64,000 nt of DNA from Hydractinia symbiolongicarpus (taxonomy: Eukaryota > Cnidaria > Hydrozoa > Anthoathecata > Hydractiniidae), in assembly GCF_029227915.1 (NCBI RefSeq), contig NC_079886.1, forward strand, positions 10,313,501 through 10,377,500. Direction: 5' to 3'. Each line of letters begins with the position of its first letter. Within the stretch, counting starts at the first letter, position 1. A model generated the notes under the pieces. That model saw nothing but the letters and a program-made list of their open reading frames with translations, ran no database searches and was not told the DNA's origin. Positions 10,901 through 25,900 of this stretch are shown here, one piece after another. The position numbers and the translations under genes were made by a program.

Positions 10901-13900
10901 AAACAGGAGTTGTCTTGGAGATGACGGTAACATAAGCTGTCTTGGAGAGGACGGCAATATATGTTGCCTCGGAGATGACAGCAGCAGATGTTGTCCTGGA
11001 GATGTTGGCTCTGCATGTCGCCTGGGTGATGGTGATCTTATAGCTTGCGGTATTCTACTTTTAGGATATGGACTCGACGAGAAATCATTTAAAGTGACGG
11101 AATTAAGATTATCTAAAGATTTTAATAATGACTTTTGCTTGACATGTCGAAACGTTGACGAATCATAACTTCGTCTTAAGTCAATATGACGCGTCAGTGA
11201 CGGCGAATGGTCGTGTGTATCCATAGAGCTTGAACTACGATTATAATGTTCAAGGGAGCTATGTTGAGAACGGAATGAGTGTGAAGTTGCAGGTCTAAGG
11301 TCCTTACATTTTCCACTCTTTTGTTTAAACCTTTCACAAGATTTAGATCGCACCGGCACAGGTATGGACGACGAATTTCGTGACGACGAACGAGGTGTTG
11401 AACATGATAAATCGGCAATGGATCGAGACAAACCACGTGTTTTCTCACACGAGCGAGTTCTTCTAGTTTTAGCTGTGCTTGGTGACTTATGACTTAAAGG
11501 AACGATAAGTGCAGGAGATAGGGAGCGATTGTAGTCGTCTTCTTTGAAATATGATTCTTCGAAGCTTGATCTACCATTTTGTTTTTTGTGATGGTTCTGA
11601 CAACCGTCAGTATTAGTATTGTTATGGTTAATGTCAAAACCGTTTTCGTGTCTTTTTGTTTTTGCGATTTTTGGAATTAACGACTTTTGTTTTTTCGACT
11701 TTTCCCTAACAGCCGAAAAAGCTACATTTCTTGAAACAGATCTCCTGTTACGACTAAAATCGGGACTCGTAAGTTCTCCTTTATAAACATAGTCTTTTGG
11801 TTCGTTACGAGATAGAGCTTTCGATTCGCGGTGACTTCGCGCTGACGAAGAACGCTTAATATTAGAGTCGCATAGTGTCTTGTGCGATGGATGATTTATT
11901 TCGTTGTTATCGAGTTCTATGGAAGTTGTATTTTTTGCGAAAGATAAACAGGGTGAATGGTAGTCTTGTAGATAAGCTTGTATATTTGCCGGTACCGGCA
12001 CAATGTCCAAATAATACAACATATCTTCAGACATGAAGGAGAAAAACAGTAATGACTCTAATAATACTATCTCTAGAAAAACTTTTCTTGAAATGTTTCC
12101 TTCATAAAAACACGTGTATTCTACACGCTTAGAATTCCAACATAATACATCAACAAACTTTAACAACAATCACTTCTTCTATTCTGTATAAAATAATTTT
12201 TATTTTTTCTTCTATCTGCGTTCAAAATGAAAATGATTTATATTCCGTCTTTTTGCCCTCATAAAAAAAAGAACTCTTTCTTCAACTCAAAACTACAACT
12301 TATCAATTATGCAACACACAAAAACAAAATAAAAACTTCTTTTCCCAACAATAAAATTAGAAACCCAGTTGAAGCGCTCCTCAGAATCGCACATGACGTC
12401 ATCACTTGATTCTTCCCGTTACAAATATTTCATTCCACAAATCAAACAAAAATTCCGAACGACAAAACTAAAGTTAACTTCGCTATTTTTTTTTCAAGAA
12501 AGTTCGCCATCTTAATTATTCATCAAATTACACACTCTTTTTTTTATAAGTTAAACACATTGGAAAAATTGTTGATCGTTTAGACCCCCTCTCGAGATTT
12601 TAAAAATCTGCTGGAATTTCAAACCTTCACAATAGACGCCAATTTACGTCTAAAATTTTAAAATTACTGCAGAGTGTTTAGGGACACTGTTATATTGTAA
12701 TGTATAGTGACAATGAGTTTACTAACATTCATACATGTTTTGAAAGTTTTCATTAATGGTTACTTCGGTATGAAAAGTATTACTCAGTTGGTCCCGCTTA
12801 TTCCGACGAAAAATGCCCTGTCTATTGTTTTTAAGAGGAGCCACAAAATCAGTTTGAGAGTCCAACGATAAATAAAAAAAATTAAAAAATTTACTAATAA
12901 TTTACATTGTTTCGATTGCACTAATTAAAATTATTAGTTTGTATTAGAAAAGATTAACAAAATTAGGCAGAATTTTATTTCCCCCACATGAACGAAAACA
13001 TATTTCTTACTTTCGCGAAAAGTATTAGTAAGGTCATTTTAATTATTTAGCACTGCGATGGAGATCGACCATATACGATACCCATCAGAAACAATCTGTT
13101 GTCATTCTAATTATGGCTTTGTAAGGTACCTCACAAACAAAACAACTTTCTGACTCTCTACAATTTCTGCTAGTGAATGATGGTTTCGCATCAACCTCTA
13201 AAAACATTCAAATTCGTACCACCCAGTGAAAACTTACAGCAAAGTCAAACAAACTTAATGCGAGAAAATGCAAGATTTGAAGCGTAGAAACAAACCCGAG
13301 AGAGTCGAGAGTCGAGCTAGTTCGAATATTATAACCACGTACGAAACAATAGGCCAATACAACTTATTAACGAAACAATGAGTAAGAAAAAAAATGTATT
13401 TTAGGATTATCAGAAAAAAGCTGATATAAACAATGAGGGAGAAATAAATAATAAATGAAATGAAAAGATGAGACTTAATAAAAGTTTCAGGTCCTGATAA
13501 AATGAAGATAGCAAAAGTCACGTGACATTTTGTTGAAGGAACGAAACAGTGAAAACAATCCCCCTCACGACTGCACGTAGGACGCCATAAAATAATTCTC
13601 GTGCGAATGACGCTTTAGAGTTCCCATAAATTGTTTTCGAGCCACAGAAAACATGAAAATATTCTTACTTGTGATATATTCTTTTTGGTGTTTGAATCAT
13701 GTGATAGTATACTTGAAGTATCGCTTTCATCACTCCCAGGGCCGTTTACTGAGCTTTGTGAATTGTGGCGGTCCCGTCGATGAACTTTGTTGCGTTTCTG
13801 AAATCAAAAGCGCATGCGCTAAGTTTAAAAAACGTAAACAAATAAATAGATGAATAAATGGATTAATAAATATATGTAAAAATGGATGAATGAAAGAATG

Positions 13901-16900
13901 AATTAATGAATGAATGAATAAAAAACAGTGATTGATTAAAAAAATAGGTGTTTTAGTGGCAGTAGAGTGAATCAATGCAAAGAAACAGAAAATAAAGAAA
14001 TGCATTGTAAAATTTCACTCGCTGCAAGACAAGACAAAGAAAGAAAAGTATTTAGGTATCCATAACACAGATCTACTTACCAATGCATCCCACAATGCAT
14101 CTTCTGTTACACCTAAGTCAAAACAAAGAGGTTATTACGTCATCAAAATTAACTCGGGTTATTTCACGAAAAAGCACTTTTGCTTTACTTTTCCAATCTC
14201 TCCATACAAACAAGCAAGCAGTTGCGTTTGATTCCTCCCAGGATTAGTATAATATTTCTCATTCAAAGTTTCAAGGAAAGAAAAAAATGCAGATTAAAAA
14301 ATGCGGAATAAAACGTTGCGGAATTAATGTTTGCTAATTTATGTCCGCAATTTTTAATTCCGCATTTCTAGAAAATAATGAACATGCAACAAAAAGAGTT
14401 TTTGAATCACTGTGACAATTTTGATTATTTCTTTGTCGTCAAAATCTCTTCACTTATTTGTAATCTCTTCACTTATTTGTAATGCACAAGTCATGTAAGT
14501 AGGAACTAATTTATTGTAGAGTAGAACATCAAGTTAATAAACCTCTCATGCATACCTGCTGTCGACGAGCTTCCGTTGCGATACCGCATCTCATACTGTC
14601 CTGGCATTTGTGAACGAACTGGACTTGGATCACGACTGGTTTGGCGAGAACTTGATCGGGATGATGGGCGAGATGAATTTTTACTATAAGTAGAAATAAT
14701 GATCGTGGTAAAATAGGAGAACGGAATTTTGATACCAGCATAATTTTTACAAGATCTTTTTCAGCCACAAAATGTAACTTGTAATATGTGTTGAAACAAT
14801 TATAAAAAGCTTTGCAATAAAATAAACTGTGAATGACTAAATAAGTGCCCTGGGCGTTAACTAAATATCAAGTATCAGAGGCACAATTCTTTTCGATGGT
14901 TCGTGTAAGTTCTTGTAAACTCACAAAAATAGTTCCACATGAGCTTCAGAGGATGTTAATATACGAACATTTTATTTCCAAATATAAGAGACCAAGTATA
15001 ACAGAGCTGTAAAAGTTTCATAATTTAAGAATTCGTCATGGACGATTTACGAATGTAATATGGTGTATTCCAAACGCTTTTGATTTTACTGCTCTTACAC
15101 TCTTAAACATGGGCGTTTATTTATACATGGGCGTTTATTCATCCATGGGCGTTTATTTATCCATGGGCTTTTATTAACATCTCAACTTTACTCTCGACAT
15201 TTTACTCTCGCACTTCTTCAACGTAAAGTGGACTTTTTTTTCAAACTGACACTCAATAGAGCCTAGTGTTTTGCTTTCTTTTAACATCGAAATATGAGTG
15301 AAATTTTTCTTTCTGCGAATTTTTTGTACAGTTTTTAAGGTATCTATCTAATTAGTTACCACACACGAATTAAATATAGCTTAAATGTTTATTTTAAAGG
15401 GACGGAAGCTGTTGTGATAAAAATAAACAAAGTTAATCCATGAAGTTTAATATCTATCTATATTATAATAATCTATAATCTTCTATAATCTTATCTATGT
15501 TATAAAATCCCTGTATACGTCTACCTGTCACGAAAAATGGTACCACAAGTAGTAAAACGCACGTGATACGACATAAAAAGGACGGGCGAACCTACGGATT
15601 TATTTTACGGGTCACTGACTAGTTGGTTAAATGACAGGACTACAGACCAAAAAAATATCTTAAATTATCATTTTAAAAGAGGTAACTTTTACATATTCTG
15701 ATTCTGAAGAACTGCATGAAATACCTTGTTTAATAGATCATAAGGTGTAAGTTCCTTTAATGGATCTAGGTGCGGTCCTGGTTTTATTTCACCTTCATCT
15801 TGACCTATCTTACTTATCATCATAAAATACTTTCCGCACGATTTCATTCGTTTAAATTCTCCAATTGAGTCCTCTTTCGTAGCGTAATAAATTTGGAAAC
15901 ATGAAAAAACGCTCAAACCACACACTCCTCCATAACTAAACGATGTGCTACATCTAACAAGCCCAACACGGTAACAGAAAACCAATATATGCGGAGGTAA
16001 AAAGAGCAGATATCCAAAAATAAAAATAACTTTGCATAACTCACGCTGGTGTTGGTATTCTTGTTTTTTGGGGAGAATATGTCTTCATATAATCTTCAGA
16101 TCTCTCACGACTGAATGTTGGCATCAAGCGCTTTGGTGAACCTGCCCGACTCGACGCTAAAACAGAGAAGTGCATTTATTTTTTTTTTTGCTTCGCAACA
16201 TTGTGCATACTACAGTGGACACATTTACCTAGATAAAATAATACGCGTCTACATCGTCTCCAATCGGCTTGCGTGAGCCTAATATCAAAGTCCATCCGGA
16301 GCTATTCTCCTTAAAATTTACCCAAAATGTTGTTTTCGCTGCTTCAGGGTTTGCTGCATACACTGCCTTGTCTTTGAAAAAAATTGTTTACAAAATGCTT
16401 GCATAATTTTATCAACCAATCACAGTAGAGATAGCTAACATTTAGCAGCAAGATAATCTTTTGTCATCATATTTGTTAAGTTAAACCCTTTTGTAAAAAC
16501 TTCAAAATAAACTTAATAAGAAAAAAAACAGGAGTCATTCTGCTCATTTCTTAAGAACATTAATAGTAATGATATATCTTATTAAAACCCTTTGCGACTA
16601 ATAAAAGAATTATTATGTAAAAATGTTTTTTGTTTATTTAAGATATCAACCCTAGGTATGGTCATGCATAGGACACTAAGCACGAATTTGTTTGTATTAT
16701 CAAAACCTTGAAGTATGAAGCGGCATATTTAAATTTAAGCTCTTTTAAAAAAATGTAACAGGATAATGTTAACAGGGCTAATTTCATATCAATTACATGC
16801 ACTGCAGCAGACTATAAACAAAAACGTACGTTCAACTTGTTTGTTGGGGGGACTCTACTAAATAGTAATAAATTATAAATTCTTTCCTGTTACAGTTTTT

Positions 16901-19900
16901 TTTATAAACAATTGATTTTTTGCACTTCATTGTTTAACTACTTAGGAAAAAACGTCTCAAATTGTTTGCCTGGGTATGTTTATTAGGCAAAATATTTATT
17001 TTCAAAGTATTTATTTGATATATATTATTATCACTTATTCCCCGAAACAAATTGTCTAGTAATTGTTTACAATTTTGGGGCAATTGTTTAAATTTGACAT
17101 TGTTTATAAAAAAGGTTGAGGTCATCATCTTTATTAAATGAAGGTTCCGAGTTTCTGACTAAAACATATTTTCGTTAGTTGTCTGTAGACAGGCTGGTTG
17201 TGACTGAAAAGTTTGTTACCTTGAGTTGCATTACAACAACAAAGTATCAATTTACAAGTAAGACAAAACAACCCTGACTGATTTTCATAACTCCCAGTTT
17301 ACTCTTCACTCCGGAGCTGAATTAGACATAGAATACAATCTAGACTACATATAAAAATATAAGACACAAACGCAAAAGATGTGGCACACTTACGCTGTGA
17401 AGTTGCTGATCTTTGTGCATATCTTGATCTACCTTCTCTTACTTGAGCGCGTATGGTGTGTCGTTTCATATCATCACACGACTTTTGTCGTGGACTCATT
17501 CCAGGCATTACACGTTTATAATCCAGCTGGCTTGAAGATCTTTGCATTGGAGGTACAGCAGGAGGACCCATCACTCCGTCTATTAAATGTGAAGGAATTA
17601 GTTCCTCATACGGTTAAATATTGGCAGCAAATAAAATCTATTCCAGGGATTAAATGTTTGATTAAAAATATGTCACGGTCCAACATAATTACTGAGATAA
17701 GAGATTAATCTTAAGAAATAATTTGGAAACTTAAATGAATCATAAATACTCGATTCATATTTTAGGCTGACGTATATTGTTGTTATTTTGATGGCCTACT
17801 GTAAACTGACCTTCTCTGGGTTGCATTAATCTCTACATTAATCATAGCGAGAAAGTGTTTTTATTACCCACGATCTTAATAAACGATGCAGTAGAAAAAT
17901 TTTTATGTTATTGTGAAAAAAGAAAAAAGTTAATTAACTTACTTCGAGTAGGTTTCTTGCTACTAAAAAAAAAATCAGCATAAATCAAAGATTACAATGT
18001 TTTGCATCAAATTAGAAAAACCTTTATATATATAAAAACAAAACAGCGAGAGTAAATGGAAAATAAAATTTAACAGTGAAAATAAAGAAGTAACTGGTTG
18101 AAAAAACAAAAAGCCAGTACTGTTTTTTTATTAACAAATCACAGTAATATAGAATGTTTTTTTACCATACTTTTTTCTCAAAATCATTTAACATTTAACA
18201 ACTTCAAGAGCACGTACCTTTTAGCATCACTTGAGCTCATCGTTCTGCTGGGTTTAGACGATGTTGATTTAATTCTTCCATAGCCAGTAGACGATGCGGG
18301 TCTACTTACACCAGCATTGATCAAATTTTTATCACTTTGTAAAAGCTTCTGTTTGGATGAATCGAGCTTCTCCATCAAGCTTAAAAAATAAACAAAGCTC
18401 TTTAAAATATACATCTCGTGTTGTTTTCACGAGAAATTACAAGAACTCCTAATTTTTTTTCTAAATATTTTACAATGACAGGACCTTTTCTAATAAGCAC
18501 GACTGCCAAAAAACAGTAAATTTTTGAACATTCCAGACTGGTTAAGTCCTGGAAAGAAAATCTAGAAGTCAAAAGGAGCTTGAAACAGTGGAAACAACAT
18601 AGGAGAAAGCAAACAGTATTTAACTACACGAAGAAACCTACGCATCTGCTCGTATTTTATAGTGATCAGCAAAATGCCAGTACGCCCTACGCACAGCAGC
18701 TCTTGCTTCAGAATCAGCATCTGATATTCCTTTCCGAATGGCTTCTTCAAGTAATGCCACATGACTAAACAAAAAACATTGTTACAAGCAGTATATTTTT
18801 TATTCACTTTTAGCAAAGCGTTTTTCACTATGATGTTTCAATGGCTATTTTGTACAAATGGTTCATCTCTCCCGACCATTTTAGTCAGCAACTCCCCATT
18901 TACTCATATTAATGCGCCATATTTTAATTAGTACTACCAACATGTACACTGAGACAGCTGTTAGCCTGATTGGAATTTATAACTCTCATGCATATTTTTC
19001 ACATCACAATTTCTTGCATCCTCAGAAAAAAATGTTGTGATTTGGCAGACACTTTAAATGATATATGACTACTGCTACATACACACGACTACAGTTTATT
19101 GTTTATATAGATGTAAAGTTAAAAAAGACTTTATTTCTGTATTTGTATTTATAATCTAGTTTGCTAAAAAATAAAAGCCATATTTATTGATGATCTTCAG
19201 TTTCTAATATTCTAAAAATTACTGATCATAAGTAAACAATATCACTCCTGCATGACCATCTGTATGACTTCGTTTCATAAATCATCAGCTGTTTATGGCA
19301 GGGTTGAACATTTTAGTCATGTCTGTGATATTTGCCACATATATTTTTGAGATTTTTGTAGATATTTATTTATCTAGATATTTTTTCTTTATTATTTCAT
19401 TATTTTTTTTTAAAAAATAGACATATTGTATGTTGTTAATTCTTATTTGTTTGCAAATTCTAACTTGTAATAAATGTAAACTGTATTCCAAATATGATCT
19501 TGAAAATCAATCACATCATAACAAAGCAGTGTACCTTTTCAATACTGATGTGTCCCACACTTCTAGTAACAAGCCCATATACTCTGCACAGCGCCTGAAA
19601 AAACATTTTGATTGATCTAACTTTGCTGTTAAAAACTGCAGGTGTATTTAAAATGGTGATAAAGTGACAAAAAGTCATGACAAACCTTCTAATATCTTTT
19701 GACTTTGATGTTAGTAGGCTGCTAACAATTACTGGTATTAAACGTGGACTTGCAGTATGCTAAATAGATATAAATAAATATTTTTAAAATATAAGATGCA
19801 AAATAGAGCCATTGCCATCTTTAAATAAACTGCATACTTTAATGATCAAGCGAATAGCAGCATGCCCTGATGTTGACATTATCTAAACAGAAAAACAAAA

Positions 19901-22900
19901 ACAAATACATATAAAATTTCACAAAAAATTTCGGTTTAAAAATAAAGTTCGAGAGGAATATAAAACAGTTACAGAAACTGCTTCAGAAATTATCTTAAAG
20001 AATGTCAATTCAAACTCCAAGAAATATATTTTTGTATAGTCTTTGTCTACCACATTCACCTAAATTCTCCTAAGAGATTCCTTGAAGTACAAGGAACAGT
20101 ATAAAGTGATACATACTTTTGCACTATTTGGTATTAAATTAATCAGAGGTTGGACCATACATTCAGCTAAGTAATCAAATTTATTCTCCATCGTTGATGA
20201 CAGGTAGCTAACAAGTAACAAGAAATGTAAAATAAAACAAGACATATAGAAAAAAACGGTGTTTAATTTCTTGCTCAAATTAAAAAGCAATAATTTGTAC
20301 CTCAAAGTAATACAGGCTTCCCGTACAACTGTGGAACGTAAATCTTTTACCTAAACGAATACAATTAATATTGTGGGATATTGAATTATTATGTTATCAT
20401 TATTCAAAGTTCGTCATTTTTGCAATCAAAGAAGTCACAGAAAATCAAAGTACTCACAGAAACTTTCAGAGCTCCTTCTAAATCTTTAATCAACTTTGGA
20501 AAGTTGTCAATCTGATATGAAATCTTTATTAGAGAACGCAATTGCCGCAACTATATAAAGACATTGATAATAGAAATATACAATAATATAACACTCTAGG
20601 AGTTGCAACAAACAAAAAAATCTTCAACGTACTGCTTCAACACGCTTTTCCCAATCAGCATTTGCGTTTGACAAGATTTCGTTTATTTTATCTAACTCAT
20701 GGGGAAAATCTCGAACAGAAAAAATCTAAAAAAAGAGCAAATAATAAACTATTCCATGCTCTTTTATATCATGCACAAAGACACAACAGTTGACACAAAA
20801 TGTCCTTGCTGAATTGTTTTTGACCGTACAGTACTCACCCTGGCCTCTTGAACTTCTTCCCAAGCTGACATGAAATCTGTTTCATCAACTGCACCTAAAC
20901 GTTAAAAGCTGTATTTTTTAGTTAAGGCTGCGTTTTTTAATAAAGAGTTGTGCAGGGCTCAAAACACATCCAATTCTTAATTCTGGCTGTTTTATAACAA
21001 CATAAAACCAAAATCCCTACAATGTTTGACAATTTTGCGGCTTCATTATTATGAAGAATGCAAATACAGAAGTAAGCAATAAAAAACGTATGAAAACCAT
21101 CCCGTATTTGAAGAGATTTTGCCAAAATTTAAGAGGGAAATGAAAAATTACTAAAAATCAAGCCTTTCATTTTTTAAAGTCAGAGAGGCATGAAGCAAAG
21201 AATTATCAGAAAGAAAACAACAGTGGTTAACAATTTTAGGATTCTTTAGGAGGCTTTCCACTTGTTAGGTTGTTTATAAGTGATTCTACGAGTGTCAACC
21301 TAAAATAAAACCATCCAAGTAATTTTGAAACCTGAGCTGATTCCTCTTTCAAGCACTGCATGATTCTTTTTCTTGTCACCAGCACTGAAACTCGTACTTC
21401 TTCGAACTGATGTACCCTTCGTAGACTGGAATACAGAAAAGAGAAGGTCAAATCCTAACATAAATCTAGAGGTTTCTCTATTAAATATTGTTAATCAGGA
21501 TAATGCAAGATTTTCATACAACAGCTAGTAAAGCATAATTAATCGGAAAAGACCTCTCAAGACAAGCACCTCTGCATAACTAAACTTGTATTATTTTTAA
21601 AAATAAAATACACCATTACATAATATTTTGTTTTACGTGTTAATTCACATTTTATCGTCAACTTTCACATAAGGTGTTGTTTAAACTTCATAATTAGGTT
21701 CATGTGTAACCAAAAATACATGAATGTTCTTCTTTTATATATGAGGTTTTTACGCAACATTGTAAAACTCACATAGGTAAATGTATAGTTACATTTACAC
21801 TTGTTGCATATTTTGCAACAATAAAGAAACCTCAAATACTGAAAATAAAATTTATGACCAGTATATATTTTTTAAATTATAGGTTTCGATCCGCAAATTT
21901 TATGTAAAGTAGGTAAATTAAATATGCGAAAAAAAAGATATGATTTGCGAATTGCGATTCACTATTTATTACTTCAAACGCTGAAATTAGTTAAATAAAA
22001 AAAAGAAGAAAAGAAAGCCTGCTTTTATTTCAAATCTGTCATTATGTGAAATTTAATAATAAGTTATCTTCTAAAATGATAGCCAGCTCACCTTCTTCCT
22101 CTCTGGCGAAACATAAGCTCCGTCAGTTTGTGCTAAAAAAAATATCAGGTGTAATTATACAAAATTTCTTTTTTGAACAAGAACAATGTTGTGAAAACAT
22201 AAACAAAAAAAACAATAAGATAAAAAATGCTGACTAACAACAACAACAACAACTTTTACCTTCCAGATCTGATAAAGTTCTATAAAACGCAGTTAAGTAA
22301 GATTTTGCATCAAGCTCATAACAACTGTCACCACCTTCATAGTTATTTTGTGATTCATGTGAAATTTCAACATTTTTAATAACCATTTTACTTGGTTTTT
22401 ATAGAAAAAAAAAGATCTTTAACTAAACTTTGTAACATAAATCCTTTTCAGAGGAAGCGTTAAGATGCATCATCGTCCTTATATTTACATGATCCACAAC
22501 AAGGAAAAAAAGGTTTGTACAAAATAAACATTTTGTTTGTGAACTAAGTGTTGTGTAAATATACTTTGGAAACATAACAATAGGACCACTTTTTAAGAAA
22601 TACTGTTGTATGGATGAAAAAATTGTTTGTTGCTATCCAAAAATTGAATAATTTGGCCGATTATTATTTTTAAATCTGATGCTTATTTTTACATAGGTAT
22701 TCAACTCCAGTATTGGACTTAGACAGTAGATTTAGTTATGAAAGTAAATAACATATAAATATGACTAAAAAATGAAACAGATAACAAAATAAAAAAACAA
22801 ATAGATAAAGAAACAAACAAACAAAGAAAATAAATATTGTTTCTTCACGATTAAAGGAAGGTTTACAAGATAATAAACATAGCACCTCAGATGTTTTTAG

Positions 22901-25900
22901 GGTTGCCCTATCTGAAAAGATTTAAAATCTTTAAATAATATGTAAAGCATTAATAGTTTTGCACTGCAATTTATGCAAATAAAAGAGAGACAAATAAAAT
23001 TAAACAGCTTGTCTTTCTTCACTTTTTGTGACCAATTTACCTAATTTTGCCTGCTCCAGCAATAAAAAAACATTAGAAAATATATATTTTTTAACAAAAA
23101 CTAATTTTTACAACAAACAATTAGTGCTGTCTTAATTCAAGAAGAGGAGACATGAAAAACCATTATTTTTAGATAAAATTAACAAATGTATACAGTAATG
23201 TATTAAATAAAAATCCATCAATGAGATAAACATCAGCAAAAAAATATTTGCAAGGTTAAGCAACATCGTCACTATGCACACACACTTTTCATTGCAGTCA
23301 ATGCAACTTTGATTTGGCTAAAGTTTTTCTTAAATTAATTTTCAAACTCAACATCTCGATTAATTTCAATTAATCCTCCCATTATAATATGTTGATACTA
23401 ATCCCTCACCAACTATAAAAAGCATACCAGGACCCATTAGCAACAAGGTTAAAATCCTTCCTACATTAGAAAAGTCAATCAGGGAAATTAAATTACTGTT
23501 CAAAAAGCATGCAGATATAAAACAATAACCAATTCACTAGTTAAAAATGTCAACATTAGTGATCTCCATAGTTTATACATGGAAAGAGTTTCAGTACAAA
23601 TTTTTTGTAAGCAACCAAGTTCCTAAGTACTCAGACAGAGATTTAGCCAGGCTAAAAACTTGAAAAGTTAAGTAACTAAAACTTAAACCTGTACAAATTA
23701 ACACACTAAGCAACTTAACAACGCTAATCAAAATTTTGGTCTTAGCAATTGAAGCTAAAATAAAAAATGGAGTTGCTAATAAAATAATAAAAATGTAATT
23801 AAAAAGCACACGTATCAACAATAATTTTAGTAAAATGATTTCTGCTTAACCTTCGACGATAAATCTGATCACACACAAATTAAATATACACTTTTAACCT
23901 CCTTAATATTTCTTTAGTGACAAACAAAATTTGTGAACAAATTAGAACTGAGTTGATTCTCTTATCAAAAACACAAAAGAAATTTCGTTCCTCACTTACT
24001 ATATATGGTACATTTTTTTCTTTCCTCCCCTTTATTATTAATAGCAAGCAATGCATTTATATGTCAGTCTACTTAAAAAAAATAATTATAAATTTTGATA
24101 ATACTTTTTATGTATTTCTAAAATCTCTACCAATAGCTTATTAAAAAGATAAATCTGAGTGAGTTCCTGTCACTACAGCTCCGTTTCCTGCATAACATAA
24201 CGACTGAGTGTACCATTACAATAGATGAAATCCAATATAAAAGACATGTTATTGCTTTTTTCATAAGCTGTCAATAGTATCTATTCACATAATTATAAAA
24301 TCAAGTTGTGTGTTACTGGGTCGGAAAACGCTCCTACTTAAACATATTTTTAAGGACTTATAATTCTTCAGTTTATATTAAATATACAGCTGTATGTTCA
24401 CACCTTTGTCACGTAAAAAAAATAATAAGCAACATAAGTTCAAAGCACAGTTAATAACACAATGCTGATAACATAACAAAAGGCAAGTTAAAACATTAAA
24501 TGACATCACTCTATGACATCATTTACACAACATACTACCTATACACACTAATGCCACACAATTTGCGGTGATCCTCTGTTATCAAAAATAATAACAGAAA
24601 TTATAACGGTGCCACAACATAATAACACTATTTTTAATAACAACACACCTTTAGCTTCCTGTTTTAAACAGTTATCAGTTTGTTTGCACTTAAATAATAA
24701 ATTTATGATTTTTAGCAACAACAAGAAAGTAACTATATATTTGAAAAATTTACAACACTTTACTTTGTAATTATTTAAAAAATAAAGCACTCACAAATGT
24801 CTACATCCATTAAGTCACACTGAGGGTCATTTAACTGTAATTTAATTTCCATTAGTCTATCCATTTAACAAATTAAAAACACCAGATACAACAAAGATTT
24901 GATCTCTGGGATAACTTTCTTGTACTACTAAAAAAGCTTACAAAAAGCCAAGTCAAAAAAAAAAATAGACCCAAAAAGAATGATTCTTTGATATTGAGAT
25001 TATTCTTTCCTTGGAAAAACATGGAAATATTTTTTTATTCCTTTCCATCTTTAATATGTGAACAGATGTGTATATTATGAATAATTTATGTCCAAAGAAA
25101 ATGCATTGAAAAATTTCTATTCCAATAAACCCTGAGTTTCGTAGATACCATAACATTAATAGCTTGTAAGATATAAAAACAACAACACACATACACAAAA
25201 AAAATTAGTGAGACAAAACCTATTTGTCAATAACACCAAAACATTAAAGAATTTGACTTTCTATGTGTCTTGCCACAGTTCTCTACAGAAAATAAAATAA
25301 AAGGTAGATGGAAAACACCTCAAAAGGCGAAATAAAAATCATGGTTCGAAACTTCTTAATTTCCTTAATATCTGCCTCTGGAATATTTGTGCACCTTCAG
25401 AATGCATTTCTATATATTTTGCAAGTTTGTGCAGTATATTTTATATCTTTGTTGTTGTTGTTGCTGTTTTAAAGTTATTCATTCGTTGTTTTCTACAAAT
25501 GATTAAGAACTTACAATTAGCAACCATATTTCCAGACTTCTGTACTTGATCAAACTTTGATAAAATGCTGTTCAACCTAAAAAAGAAGTAATGAAAGTTT
25601 CATATTTCTTCGATTTATACCAGACGTGAAGTGTTTTATTGTTCAACAGAAGGTAAACAGCAAGACTTGTGTCTTAAAATTAAGTATTTCACATAAAATT
25701 TGATGAGTATTTTGCATTAAGGGCAACACTTGGTATTTTGACAGTCAGAAGCATTTCACCTTGCTGTTAGCAATGACTTCAGTCAGCACAATAGCTAAAG
25801 GTTAACAATTTTATATAAGAATTGACATTTTAAGGAAGTATAATCTTGTGTTAAAGTCTATCACCATTTTTATTTGTTCACTGTGCACATTGTTGTGAAA

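Noticed and set aside
13255-13521. 88-codon minus-strand hydrophobic frame
   Set aside because: AT-driven hydrophobic composition in a CLASP intron, with no conserved motif.
24795-24864. Treating this segment as an ordinary internal CLASP exon
   Set aside because: Every usable acceptor gives a stop within three codons after exon 8, so it can only start a transcript.
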